Positions 13,101 to 26,300 of a stretch of DNA of 64,000 nucleotides are shown here, one piece after another. Position numbers and translations under genes: made by a program. Under the pieces are notes generated by a model. That model did no database searches. It was not told the origin of the DNA and was given only the letters and a program-made list of their open reading frames with translations. Position 1 is the first letter of the stretch. The number at the start of each line of letters is the position of its first letter. The stretch comes from Symbiodinium natans. Taxonomy: Eukaryota > Sar > Dinophyceae > Suessiales > Symbiodiniaceae. The stretch lies in contig CAJNDS010000613.1 in the NCBI GenBank assembly GCA_905221605.1, positions 655,894 through 719,893 on the forward strand, in the 5' to 3' direction.

Positions 13101-16100
13101 TACTTCGCTGCCGTCAGATTTGACTCCCCGCCTGCTGCAAGGAGTGCCCTTAAGCATCTGCCTGAGTGGATGTGGGCAGCACTGGGCAGCTCCGCGCAGC
13201 TACACGGATGACTTCTATTCCACACGGCGCTTCTGCCAGAGAACAGAGAACTTCGATGTGTTCTTGAGGTCCGGGGCTCAGGGTGCAGGTGCTCAGGCGG
13301 TGTCTCTGCAGTTCTGCCGAGTTCCGGAGCATCGGCTTTTAAAGAGTGTGTGTTTGTGTCTGTCTGTTCTGAGTCACGATTGGGGGACATCGCGGTGGCT
13401 AAAGCTCTGCTCTCTGTTGATGATGTTCAATGTCCGTGCTGCCTCGACTCTCAGATTACATTCTCAGTCTCAAGTTCCCCAGCATTTCCCTGACATGCGA
13501 ACTGTGTGGAAGATGTGTTCGCCTTGAAAGAACATAAGGACGGCGTGCATGGTCGTGAGCATCGCAGTGGGCATCCTCCGCGCCTACCGCATCATACCCG
13601 ACGAGCGATGGACCGAGCTCTTCCCACTGGGCATCTTCTACATCCTGCTCTTCTTCTGGCAGCACCTGCGCGAGCTCTTCAAGAAGCCCCTGGTGGTCTT
13701 CCTTGATCGCCTGTGCATTGCCCAGAATGACGATCGGCTGAAGGAGCAGGGCATCCTAGGACTTGCAGGCCAGGGGGGGGGAAAAATTGGGTGGGGGTTT
13801 AAGAGGGGTTCAAAAAAGGGGCCTGTTTATGGGTGGGGCCTTTTGTGTGTGTGTGTGGGGGGGGGGAGGTTTAGGGCTCGGTACTTCACTCTGCGCTTCC
13901 TGCTTTTGGGGCTCAAGGGCCTGCAGCCTAAAACGTCTGAAACCGTCTAAAACCCAAGAAGCCACAAAAGCAACCCTAAGCCCAGAACCCACCCCACTGC
14001 AACTTCGGGTTCCCTGCAGGCTTCCTGGATCGCTCGAGCATGCTGGCGGTTTTGTGGTCACCGCGCTACTTCAAGAGCGCCGGGCCTTGCACGTTTCAGA
14101 TTCGAAGCTGTTCCGGGGGCTTTCGGTCTGAGGATGCGAGGTGTTCGGTGGGGATGTTGAGTCGGGTTGTGGTGTGTTGAGGCTAGGGTGTCAGTTTTTT
14201 GGCGCTCAGCTGCTATGTAAGAGCCGTGCCTAGCCCTCTCAGCACCAAGACACGGGACTTTGGCTTCATTGTGGATGCTCCCTAGATATCTTGAAGGCAT
14301 GTCACTGTTTCATCCAACTGTGCTAAAGTTGCTTGGTTCGCATCATGTGCAGCACACCCATTTCAGGCACTGGCCGAGTGAAGGGGTTTGCGCTTTGTGG
14401 AGTAGAGGCTCCTTGTGACTCATGATGTTTGTCGTAGAGGATCTTTCACAACAGCAACAAGTCATGCGATCTGGGATGGGTGCTTGCTCTCCAAGTCATC
14501 AGTTTTTTTTTGTTTCTTCCTTTGTTTCTTTTGCTTCTTTTGCTTCTCTAAGGAGCTTGGTGCGCCTATGAGCTTGGAACATTCTTGCGGGACCCCGGCA
14601 AGGAGAAGTTGGTCCGCGTCATGCCTGTCAAGCTTGCACCGACGCTCCTGGCGTTTTGCCTCACCTGGGAGGTGATACGATTTGCCCACAGTGCAGCCAC
14701 TGAGTACGACGAGTCCGGGTCGCGTGAGTGGCTCATTGTCAGCGGGACGCTTCTCTTCGTCATCTTGTGTGGCTCACCTTTGTACATGTACATCGGGATG
14801 GGGCTGATTCGTGATGTGGCAGCAATTGGCGAGTCTTTATTTGCAAACTTGTAGTTCTCTACCTCTAGATCCTGGCGCTTGTTGAAGCCTGATGGGAGGT
14901 GATGATCTAGTGTTTCGGAAACGGTAGGGCAGAGTGAGCGAGTTGACAAGGCCAGAAGACACGTTTCAGAGGCTTCAGCGTTGCAGGCCTTCTGAACTTC
15001 CCGCCCCTGCACAAAGTGGGCACATGCTGCAAAATGCTTCCCTCATGCGGTGCACAGGACAGGGTGCAGGGACCCTCTGACGGTCTGAAGGCTTGCCGAC
15101 GTCCAGACAAGACCTGGGGGCCCTTTCGGATCATGTGGGCATCGTACCGTCGGGGTCAGGTTGGTCGCGCTCGCGCTTTCCAGTGAGGGAGGCCAAAGAG
15201 GCACCCACACGGGAGAATCGGCAAAGATGTGAGCCCTCCAGTGAAGGCTTTGAAGAGTTTTGGTTCTGCGGCTTCCATGCTTGGCGTGATTCTGCCTCTT
15301 CAATGCACTTGCAAAGATGTCTTTGGGGGAGAGAGGGGGTGACAGCAAAGACAACCCAAGGTGATGTCCAGGCCCTGCCAGATCACCTGCGCAATTTCAA
15401 GATCCAGGCACCCATGGACTTGAGTATTTTGAGTGCCAAGCGTCTCTCTCTATGCCCCCAAAAGGGACCCCAAAGGCCCTCCCTCAACCCGAGGACGCCG
15501 AATGCTCCTGCTGCGCCAACAACCACCGCAACCCAAGTACCGGAGAAGAGCTTCCATGTGACAAGCAGTTAATTTTCCGGACGTTGAAGAAGTGGTACGG
15601 CACTCCAGACGACGACACGGAGGCTCACTTGGAAACCTTCAACGGGTTTGTGCGGAGTCGACTGCTCAGATCGCTTCTTGTGGGGGATCGTACTGTGCGA
15701 AAGTAGGTATCGCCCTACTTTAGCTGTTTGGCTTCGACCGTTGGTCGGGGCCGGAGTCTTCAAACCTATAAAGCATACGACCTCTGAGATCTTTGGGAGT
15801 TTTGCAGCATCTACCTTTGCGGTTCAACAAGGGCTTACAAAAGCCAGGCATGTGGAAAGATTTGAGTAAACACCCAAACCATCTTGAACCAAGTCAAACC
15901 AACCAAAAGCAGACTAGCAGACCCAAACGAACCGAGGCTGAAAAGTAATCAAAGCAACCCAAGCTGCAAACTGAACGACCAACATGAACCAGCTTACTGC
16001 TCGAAATCCAAGCTGGCAAACGATGCGCACTGTTTAAAGCGAGCTGCTCAAACCAACTTTTGTTTAAACCGCCGTATATGCCCGAAAAGTCAGAGTCCGC

Positions 16101-17240
16101 GATCCCGCACATGCCCAACATGCTAAGGTCGGCTTTCCCGTACAATCCGCCAAACCGTAGGGGGCTACACGCTGCCGCTGAAGCAGTACCTGTACATCGC
16201 CCTTGGCTCGAATGCGCCGCTGCTTGCGAACTACATGTCCAAGATGGGAACCCCACCTGCCGAGATCAGCTCAGATCTTGAACGTGTCATGTGGGCCTGC
16301 AGGTGGCTTATCAGGTGGATGAATGCCCCACTCCAGATGCTTTTCGGTATCTGGGTTAGTATAGCTTGCTGGAAGCTGGGTGTATACCTGATGCGATACT
16401 GCGGTCGAGTGGCCTTGTCACTCATCCTGCCATTTCTCATCTTGCCATGTGCGCTGGCAGTGGCGTGGTTGCCGATGCGGATCACTTTCGACCTGACTTC
16501 TCACGACAGCTTGCTGCCGTTGGTACCATTCCTGGCGCTACTCGCCATTACCCTGTGTCTTTTTTCAGCAGGAGCATCACCCAAGATGATCGCCCCTGAC
16601 ACAGCCTTCGATGAGATGCTCAGAGCCAGATCCGACAAATCCCAAAGCAGCCAAGCCAAAGAAGCCTGGGAGAAGAAGGACGCACAGGACTCGCCACAGC
16701 CCTCAATGGCGACATCATCCACAACCCAAGACACATCGAGCTCCTCCTAACTTGTTTTAACAAAGCCAAGCCTATCGGTTCCTCTCGCTTTTTTCACAAG
16801 TCGGGTGGCGCCGAGACTCTGCCAAGGAGCAGAGCGCTCTGCCTTGCCGACTTGGGAGGGGTTGCTGCAGGATGCCAGGGATCTCAGCCTCAAGGTTTTT
16901 TTGTGAAAATCTCGAGTCTCTAGATGTCTCTACCTGCCTCAGAGAGATCTTGTGACGATCTTTGCGGCTACCGGCTATGCCTGCTGGTCCCTGGTCCCCG
17001 AAATCCACTCCAAGAAGCCAAGTTGAGGACAAGGTTAGGGCAAGTGGCCTAGGATGATGCGGAAGCAAATGCTTGAGCCACAACTCGCCCCACGGAGTTT
17101 GAAGAGCAGGTCGAAGATCTGGTTCCTTCAGTTTGAATCCAACACTCCTTTGAGTTTGCATGTGCAGTGCCGACATTGCATGTTGCCCGTACGGCTCTTT
17201 CGCGCAGAAATAGGGAAGCATGAAGGGAGCGTTCTTCATA

Positions 17241-17271
<31 letters not shown>

Positions 17272-17301
17272 GATATATATATATACAAATAAAGATATAT
17301 G

Positions 17302-17332
<31 letters not shown>

Positions 17333-20300
17333 ATATATATATATATGATAGTTGCCGAGCAGGGTGTCCCTTCAGCAAGCGTCGCCTCCTTGCTTTCAAG
17401 ACTGAGGCCATGTTGCGGTCGAGCCAGCCTGAGCGGAGCTGTTGAGCTGCAAAGAAGTTTCGCAAGAAGATGGGTTTAGGGTTTAGGGTTTAGGGTTTAG
17501 GGTTTAGGGTTTAGGGTTTAGGGTTTAGGGTTTAGGGGTTGTAAGCATCTGAAGCCACTACAACCAGAGAAAGTTAGAGGGCCAGGTTGGGCCTTTTCAG
17601 CCAGCTGCGTGCAACAATGTAACGAATTTCAGGCTTGTTGGCTTGGACGGGCTCACTCGGCCGGTGGCTTTGTCATCTAGCCCAGTGCCCGAAGGCAGCT
17701 CGGCAATCATCCAAACCTTCTCAAGTCCAAACTGTGCGAAGAAGGTTGTGCTTGGTGAAAGTCAGGTTTCTCTGCTGGTGTTCCCGCTGCCTCATGCGCC
17801 CCCTGTGCCACTTCACGCAGACCTCACAGGCCGAACCAGGTTCGGAATTGCATCGTTTTCAAGGATTTTTTTTTTACGGGAAGGAATCTTTCTTGAAAAG
17901 CTGCAGCATCTAAGCTACACATGTTTGTGCCCCAGCCTTGTTGCTGCTCCTGGCATGCTGAATCCGGTGATCCCTGCTTTGGAGCCGTCTGGCTTGATAC
18001 ATGCACATCCCACGCCAGCAGGGCAGCTGCGTCAAGCATGGACAGCTAAAGAATACATGAGTCCATTGTTAGGCGCCCAAAGTGTTCTTGGCCGAACTCT
18101 AACTTGCCCCAAAGAGGGATCGTTGTTGAAGCTTGGGCCTCGCTGCAGGCCTCAATGCTTCCGCCCTCAAAGACTCTGGGCCACCGCCCGAAGTGTTGGG
18201 GGCTCTGGCTGCGAGGTGGGGGCCAGTGGCATTCCAGGGGCGATGGTTGTCAGTACTGGGGCTTTCCTTCGCGTTTCGGAGCTCTCCGCAGGCTTGCCAC
18301 CGTCTCTGCGGAAGGACCCGGCCGGCACATGATTGCGTTGCATCTTTGTGCAAAGAGCGACAAGCTGCTGAACGTCCAAGTGAGTTGTTGGCCTGCGGGT
18401 CGAGGAATCATGTGGGCCGCCGTCGGGGGGGAGGATATCTTGCAGCGCCTTGGCAAAAAAGCGACCCTAAACCCTAAACCCTGAACCCTAAACCCTATAA
18501 CCCTAAACCCTAAACCCTAAACCCTAAACCCTAAACCCTAAACCCTAGACCGTAAACCCTCCACCCCCCCCGCCCCCCCGGCTTGTCTGAGCTCTGGAGA
18601 GGCGCCTGCAGGCCTTGCAGCTGCAGCCCTGCTTCTGCCTCGCCATTCCTGGAGCGCATGGAGCCATGGACACATGCCAACGAAGAATCTCACAGGGGGT
18701 GTTGCAGGGAGGGAGAGAAATTTCGGGGCTACTTTCGGCGACCTCTGACAGTCTGATTGTCGATTCAGGTCCATATGAGGGTGCATGTGCACAGCATGTA
18801 GATCTCAAGGTTTGGGGACTGCACGTCAATTCGGGCCCTGGGCCCGTCGTAAGTAGAGCGGCGGGTAGGATGAAGCATTCGTCACGCAGGGTTCGAGTGC
18901 ATGGTGGTATGCGCCAAATCCCATCCCAGTCTGCGCCATGCAATTGCCTTGGCCACCCAGGCGGAGCTGTACTGCCGCCCCGGGCTGCTGGGTCTCGCTA
19001 AACTCTTCCGAGGGGTGGAGGAAGAAGGCGAGCCGCTTACGCTCCGCCTTCTTCCGTCTATCCCTGGCTGTGATGCTTTGAGAGGTCCAGAGGAGCACTT
19101 CCCGCCGCCCGTGGTGCAGCAGCTTCTGGTGAAGGCGACGAGGGCATGAAGGTTGCTCATGGACCTCGTTTTCGAGGTGTCTTTAGGCTCCATGGTTTCA
19201 GTTTGCGCTTTTGTTTTCGCAGCGCTGCAAGGGCTGGCAGCCCTCGTAGCTAACGCTTCGGACTTCATCGGCAGCCCAAAGTGAAGTGCTCAATCAAGGC
19301 GCCTATAGACTATAGAAGAAGGCGTGGTTCGCGTGTAGGTTGAGGAGGAGGAGGAGGGCGTTTTTGTCGTGATTCCCCCAAAATCAGCATGACAACGAGC
19401 TGGATGAAGATGCCAGGATGCTCGAGGTGAAGAGGCTCAAACTGAAAGCTCGTGCAGAGGAAAACACCAAAACGATGAGATCATCGACGCAGGAGAAGCC
19501 AAGTCGATGGAAAGGGCGGATCGTGTTCCTTATGGTGCTTATGGTGCTCGTTCATCCGCTCCCATCAGACGCCCAAGCGGTACAAAGCAGAACAGCTCAA
19601 ACTTTGTCGATGGCGATGTGTCGACATGGGGGAGCACTGCTGTTAGGCAGTATATCATGCCCGAGTGCAAGAAACCGAAAAGATGGTGCAAGCCCTGAGA
19701 CCAAGATGCTCGTTCCACAGTCCAACGTCCAACGTCAGCCTTGGAGATGCTGTCGGTGTGCAGCCGCACTTTCGTGAATTTTGAACGCTCTCTGTAATCA
19801 GAAATGGGTTGGGGGGTTGGGGGGTTGGGGATGAGAGGTTGAGGAGCTTCGCCTTGGGGGAGTTGAAGGGCTGAGAGGTTCCGCCTCGAAGCAATGAAGG
19901 GGGCCTGCGGATTAATCCGGACCACCCAAAGAGTGTACGACTGTAAACTGCGCGTGGGCAACTCCTGGGGTTGCTCCCTTCAAAAGTCGTCTGGGGCCTT
20001 GTTCCTTCAGCAAACTGAAAGGGGAATTTATGCAAAACTCGCCTCCGGAAAACTAGGCATCTGAGGCTGGAATGAGGGCCTAGGGGCTCCAGGATTCATG
20101 AGCCTTTTTCCTTTCCCGACCGAAGAACTCCGGATTGTCCGCGCAACCTTATCAATCAGGGAGTGGCACTGAATTAAGTTTTCAAACTACGCATAACAGC
20201 GGGTAGTGTTAACAAATCGGGAGCAACAGTACTTTTTGTCTCTCTTCTCGTTCGTTCCTTCGTTCATGTTTAAATATCTCTCTCTCTCTCGCTCTCTCTC

Positions 20301-23300
20301 TTTCTGTCGGTGCCGGTCAGTTGGGTATGGAACCATACTCGTAGCATGCTGATCTGAGCCATAGAGCGGATGAGGCCATTGAGTGGTTCTGAGGCATCCT
20401 CAGAGCTGCCCTTTCATGTGATTCCCCTGCAAGAGACCAGGGTTCTCTCTCTCTTGCGCGCGCGCGCGCCTTCTCGTTTTGAGCCAAAAAACCCGTTGAA
20501 GCTGTGCAGACTTCGCCAGGACTTCAATGACACCGCGCGGATGTACGAGGCAGACCTGGTGCACCAGCGCTTCTTGCGCGCCGTGGAGTCGGTGCCCGCT
20601 GGCCACCCTGCGCTGGCCTTTGACTTAGTGTGCGCGGCTCATGGATCATAGGGCTCGTGACCTGGGAGCCTCTCAGATTGGTGGGCGGCCAAGACCACCG
20701 AACATGAGCGTGAGGGTAGCTTGAGGTCTCCCATGATGGCGCGGGAGGGGGGCGCACCGTGACTAGCTACCAGGACTGTCGACCCAGTGTGTGGAAGGTT
20801 GCTTGCTTGCCGTTTGACGGCCTGTCCCACATGTGTGCGGTTTCCAAAGGAGCTTGCCGAGAAGGTGGCCCAGGTTGCGAAGTGGCTACAGCGGCGCGAA
20901 GCTTGCGGCGCTGTTGCTGTTTGGATGCCCCGATGCGAGATGGCCGGGCCAGTTCTGATACGTGATGACCATGTGATACGCGTTCGACGCGATGCGTCAT
21001 CCATCTTCATCCCCAGACTCTTCCAGCTTCGCTGTAGTCACTTGCTTTACCTTGCTTTCTGTGACATTTTGCAATCGCGCACTTGGCAGGTGGTGGTGTC
21101 TGCTCTCGCGATTCTCACCATCGGTGGTGTGTATGTCCCTTGCGACGATCGCCTGCCATGGCCACGCGTCCAATGCATGGCAGAAGATGCGGGGGTGACT
21201 CTGATTCTTGCAGGACATGATGATAGCATGTGACGAAGTCGCCTTAGCTTCAAGCTTGCAGACCTGCCGGGAGGATCATCTCAGCTGCAGCTGATCCCAC
21301 CTTCAACAATCGCAGCCGTTGACGCATCTTTGCTTCCGGACTCTTGTCTTTGAACCAAGCGAAGAATTTGCTTGTGTCTTCGACCTTGGCTCTTCACTTG
21401 TCCTTTCTGCGGGCATCATATTGGTTCTTAGTCAAGTTGATTGGCTGTGTCCAGGAACAGGAGACGGCCCGGAATGTGACAGACAAGGACGTGCAATTGC
21501 CGTCGGCCGACTCAAATGACCTTGCCTATGTGATCTTCACCTCCGGATCAACAGGCCATGTGTGGTACCATGATCCATCGCAGAGATCAGGGGGAATAAG
21601 CTTGGCCCTGCCAGGCAAACCGAAAGGCGTCGCTGTAACACACCGCTCCATTGTACACTTGGTCGACTGGGTGCCCCTTGACAGCAGTCCTAGGCTGGTC
21701 TGAATAGGTCGGGTTGATTGTATTGTAAGAATGTTCGAGTGACATTGACACGCGCAGGAACACCACTTTCAACGTCACGCACGAGGATGCGCTGCTCTTC
21801 ACGACATCAATCGGCTTCGACCTCTCGTGTTACGACATTTTTGGATCCTTGGCGGCGGGGAGTACAATCCACGTGGTGCCTTCTACCCCGGCTCCTTCTT
21901 CGGAGCAGCTGTTCCAGCTTCTGACAGCTGGCATCACTTTTTGGGACTCCGCCCCCCAGGTCTTACAGCAGCTGGAGCCCAATCTCCAGCGATGGCATGC
22001 GGCAGGCCACAAGCTGAGTGACCTGCGCCTGGTCTTCCTCAGTGGGGACTGGGTACCCATTTCTCTGGTGCAAACCTTACAGCAGGTCGGGGCACAGCAG
22101 GTGGTGGCTCTTGGAGGTGCCACAGAAGTTACGGTTTGGTCCAACTACTTTGAAGTGGAGTCCGTTGATCCAGACTGGACATCCATCCCATATGGCCGCC
22201 CCATCTGGAATCATCAATACTATTGCCTAGGGCAACAAGCTGGGGCCTTGCGGCCCTTGCATATCGGCATGACCGGCGAGCTTTACATAGGTGGTGTTGG
22301 AGTGGCCCAGGGTTACATAGGCAGGCCTGACTTAACCTCCGAACGATTTCTACCCAACACCTTCCACAGCGGGCGGATGTATCGGACAGGCGACATGGTC
22401 CGCTTCATGCCGCTGAAACCATGGGGAGACATCGGCAAGATTGCTGACCTGTCTCGGCTCACTGCTTCCAACGTCGTGTTGGAGTTCCTGGGCCGCATCG
22501 ACTCGCAAGTGAAAGTCCGTGGCTACCGCGTGGAATTGGCAGAGATTGAGCTCGCCCTCCTGAAGCAGCCGGGCATCGAGGCAGGCAGCGTCCTGGCGCT
22601 GCCCTCCTCCGGTGGAAGTCATCTTGTGGCATTTGTCGTTGCAGAAGAAGGTGCTGCCGAGACAGCTCGCAAGGGTCTCGGTCTGTCCCTTCCGGCCTAC
22701 ATGGTGCCAGACGTTTGCCTCAGCCTCCCCGCGCTGCCACTCACCAGCAGCGGAAAGGTGGACCGTGCCAAGCTCCAATCCCTTTGGGAGGCCTTCCGCA
22801 CGAAAGGCAGGGAAGGCACCGCGGAATTCTCAGGAGGCAGCGCCTTGGAGCAGGAGGTGGTGCTGGCTTTCCAGGAGGTCCTCGGCCAACCCGTGCCCGA
22901 CTCAGTTCCGCAACCAAAATGCCGCAAGTGCTGCACCCCATGATGCCTGACATTGTCTCTTGTAACGTTTTCTCCACCAGGTAGGCGTGGATGACGACTT
23001 CTTCGACCTTGGCGGCCACTCCCTATCGGCCATGAGGTTGCAGGCGGCGCTGAAGGCTCTGAAGCCCAAGGTCGAAATCACTCTGACGGACGTCCTCCGA
23101 GCACGTACTCCCAAGCGCGTGGCCCAACTCCTCGAAACGATGAAGGACAAGACAATGCCCGCACCGGTGCCATGCCAAGCGCTCTTCGTTGTGGTCTATG
23201 ATGCTTCTTACAAGTGAGTCATCGCAAAGAGCCATGGCAACCAGTCATCGTCTCATTGTACATACATTGTCATGTTTGGAGTGCCCGAGGTGTCGGTACC

Positions 23301-26300
23301 CCGGCTGCAACACTGCACCGAGCGCTCCCCCGCCTCCTTTGCACAGGCTACGAGCGGTAGCTGCCGGCACTTGCATGTACACTGGGCTGCAGAGTTCTTG
23401 GCGCAGGAGAGGCTGTGGTTGGTCGACCAACTCTCGCCCGGAAGCCTCGAAGCTGCACAGAGGATACTTGACGCTTCCGCAAACTTTGGGGGTCAATTCT
23501 GAGGTGCTGCCTACAACGTGCCCTTTGCTTTCCACCTGTCAGCCTCGGCCCTGCACCCTCGCCCTCTCACTTGCGGAAACCTACTGACTTCGCTGGAGGC
23601 ACGGAAAGAGGGATTGCAGGAGAGGGACATCTGGGGAGAGAAAGGGGATGCTGGTCCTTGCCATCATGAGGCCTTGGTGGAGAAGCATTCCGCACTGCGC
23701 ACCACCTTCCTTCAAGGCAGGGACTGCCTTGTAAGCCTTGTTTAAGCCCTTTCAGCCTGAAGAATCGCATCTATACGGAGCATTATGGTCTATTCTGATG
23801 ACACTCGTAACACGATGTGGGGAGGCGAGGAAGACAGCGCAACGCCGCTGTTTCAGCGGATTCGCGCCGCGGAAGCTGTCTCTTTGCCGGATGCAGTATC
23901 CACTGCGGCCTGCTTGTCCCTTGGACTCTGCATTCTGGCTGTAGGTAGCTCGTGGTGCTGTAGCTCACACCGAGCTTCTACACGCATCTGGGCATGTGGC
24001 TCAGGTGCAGCTGGCTCTGGCTGCACCCACCTTCCAGCAAGAGCTGGCCAGAAGCTGCGCAGGGCGCTGCCGAGAGGATGCGCCGTGATTCCAGCAAAGG
24101 TAGGCTGCATCGAATGATCAAGCGATGGTGGTTTCATTCGCCTTTGGTTTGCCTTCTTAATGGTTTTGTCGTTGTTGCTTTCTTCCCCCCTTTTGGCTTG
24201 AGAGGCTTTCAACTTGACCGCGGCCTTCTGCGAGTTCATGTCTTCTGCATGCCCGAGCTGGAAGGCAACTCCAGCTTCCTGGTGCACCCGAGCTCAAGAC
24301 TTAAAGACCTTTTTCAATCAATGATTCTCAGTGGTTTTCCTGGTTCGGGCGGAATATGTCAGATATATAGATATATCACCTACCCGCCTCTGCTGGCATT
24401 GCAAGGTACTTCAACGTGCATCACGCTGCATTTGATGCGGTGTCTCAGGTGGGATTCGTGAGAACATGGATGCAGGAGTGTGCAGTTGTCCTTCAGCAGC
24501 CCGAAGCACCTCAATACTCGTACAGTCAGCGGCTCATATTGTGCAGGTCCTTTTGGAAAAGGAGTTACTCGCGCTTCTCATCTCAGACTCGCCCTGTGCC
24601 CCACCTTCGCTGTGCCTTCGACGAGCAATACGGAAGTATGGCCAGTCTCAGCTTCGCGAGGTCCTTCGTGGGAGTTGCCCTGCTGTACCCCTTTGTCCCC
24701 ATTTTAGGGTTCCTCGTGTGTGCAAGGCAATATCGAGACTATGCCGTCTGGCAGCGTGATTTCCTGGCTGCTGGGGAGGAGCAGCGGTGCCTGGAAATCT
24801 GGGCTGCAGAGCTCGCAGGACGGAGATGAAAAACACGGTCAACAGGATGTGTCAAGGGACCTTCGTGCGAGGTGTTACCCTCAGCCTCCCGCTCGACCGA
24901 CCTCCTGAAGGCCCCTGCTCAGCTGGCCAGCTGGCCTTTGCCTCAGCTGGAGAAGGACTCAACAGGATCGCAGAGCAGAGAATATGTAAAACAAACATGA
25001 AATAGCAATTCTATTCTTTGTAGAATGAAAATAGAAGAATACATGAACGTAGCAATGTACGAATATTGTCTGCTACCCTTTTGCTTCCTCTTTGCTGGTC
25101 CTTTCGAGGTCTCCGAGTGGCCTTCGGACAGCTTTACACCTTTGCGCCGCGCCGCAGCGGCGCTGGGCGCCTCCGAAATGGCCCTCCTGCCCGGTGCCCC
25201 AAGCATGACGCCGCGGTGGGTTCAGTTTTGGCACTCAATTCTTGGGTCTTGAAGCAACCATGCCTCATGTTCCAGGATGTTCCAGGAGAAAGGTAAAAAG
25301 AACCTTCAAGGTGAGTCTTGGGTGAATATGCTTACAAATGATTTGTAAAATCTCGCGATATACCCTTAGAAGCCCTTATAAACCCTTCAGAAGCCCTTAC
25401 AAGCCCTTTGTTAAACCCTTCTAAGCCAACGTACTCCGTTTTTTGCTCCAGAGGCTCTCGCTCTTCGGCCTCGCGCTTGGACGCCGTTGCGGCCAGGACC
25501 CCCTACTTGAAGGTTCATGGTTTAGGGTTTAGGGTTTAGTTTTTTTCTATTTATTTTATTTTTATAAGCCACCGGATTTTTTTCTTATAAGCCTACGGAT
25601 AAGTCACCATGAAACTCCAAGCATGAGGGGGAGAAATGGAAGAGACTTCTAAGTTTTTTTCACAGAGCTCCAAAGCGAGGAGGAGCTCCTTGTGGGCATT
25701 CCGGAGGCTGGCCGGAGCCAGGCAGCGGATCTTCACAACATCGTGGGCTTCTTCGTGCGCCTCGGATTTTGCGAGTCATATTACCCTAAGCTGCCTGCTG
25801 CTAATGGATTTGAATCCTAGTTGTGTCCTATATGATAGCATACAGGTTTGTAATATCTATATTTTTGGATAATAATCGATATACATATTTTTGAATCATT
25901 GTACTGATCTCTTCATCATGCGAGCTGCTGCCAGCTTCGCATTCTACCAAGGAACACGTTGCCCATCCGCATTCAACTTCACGGGGAGGCGCCTGTGCAT
26001 GGGCAGCAATCGTGTTTTTTTGGTCCGATGGTCGTTCTGGCTTTCTCAAGTATAGGCAAAGCAAAGCAACACCTTCGGCAACCTTGTCCAGAGGACGGTA
26101 CCATTGAAGTTTCAGACGAAGTTTCTGTGACTATTGAGCTACTCCAGGACTCAGAACCGATTGCTTGTTGCCTTGGACGCGGCCGCGCTTCCTTTTCAGA
26201 GCATCGTTGCCGAGCTCCGAAAAACGCGCGGAGAGGACCACCTGCATAGATATCTGTGGCAGATGCTGCTCTGCATGGTCTGTGCCCTGCATTTCCTGCT

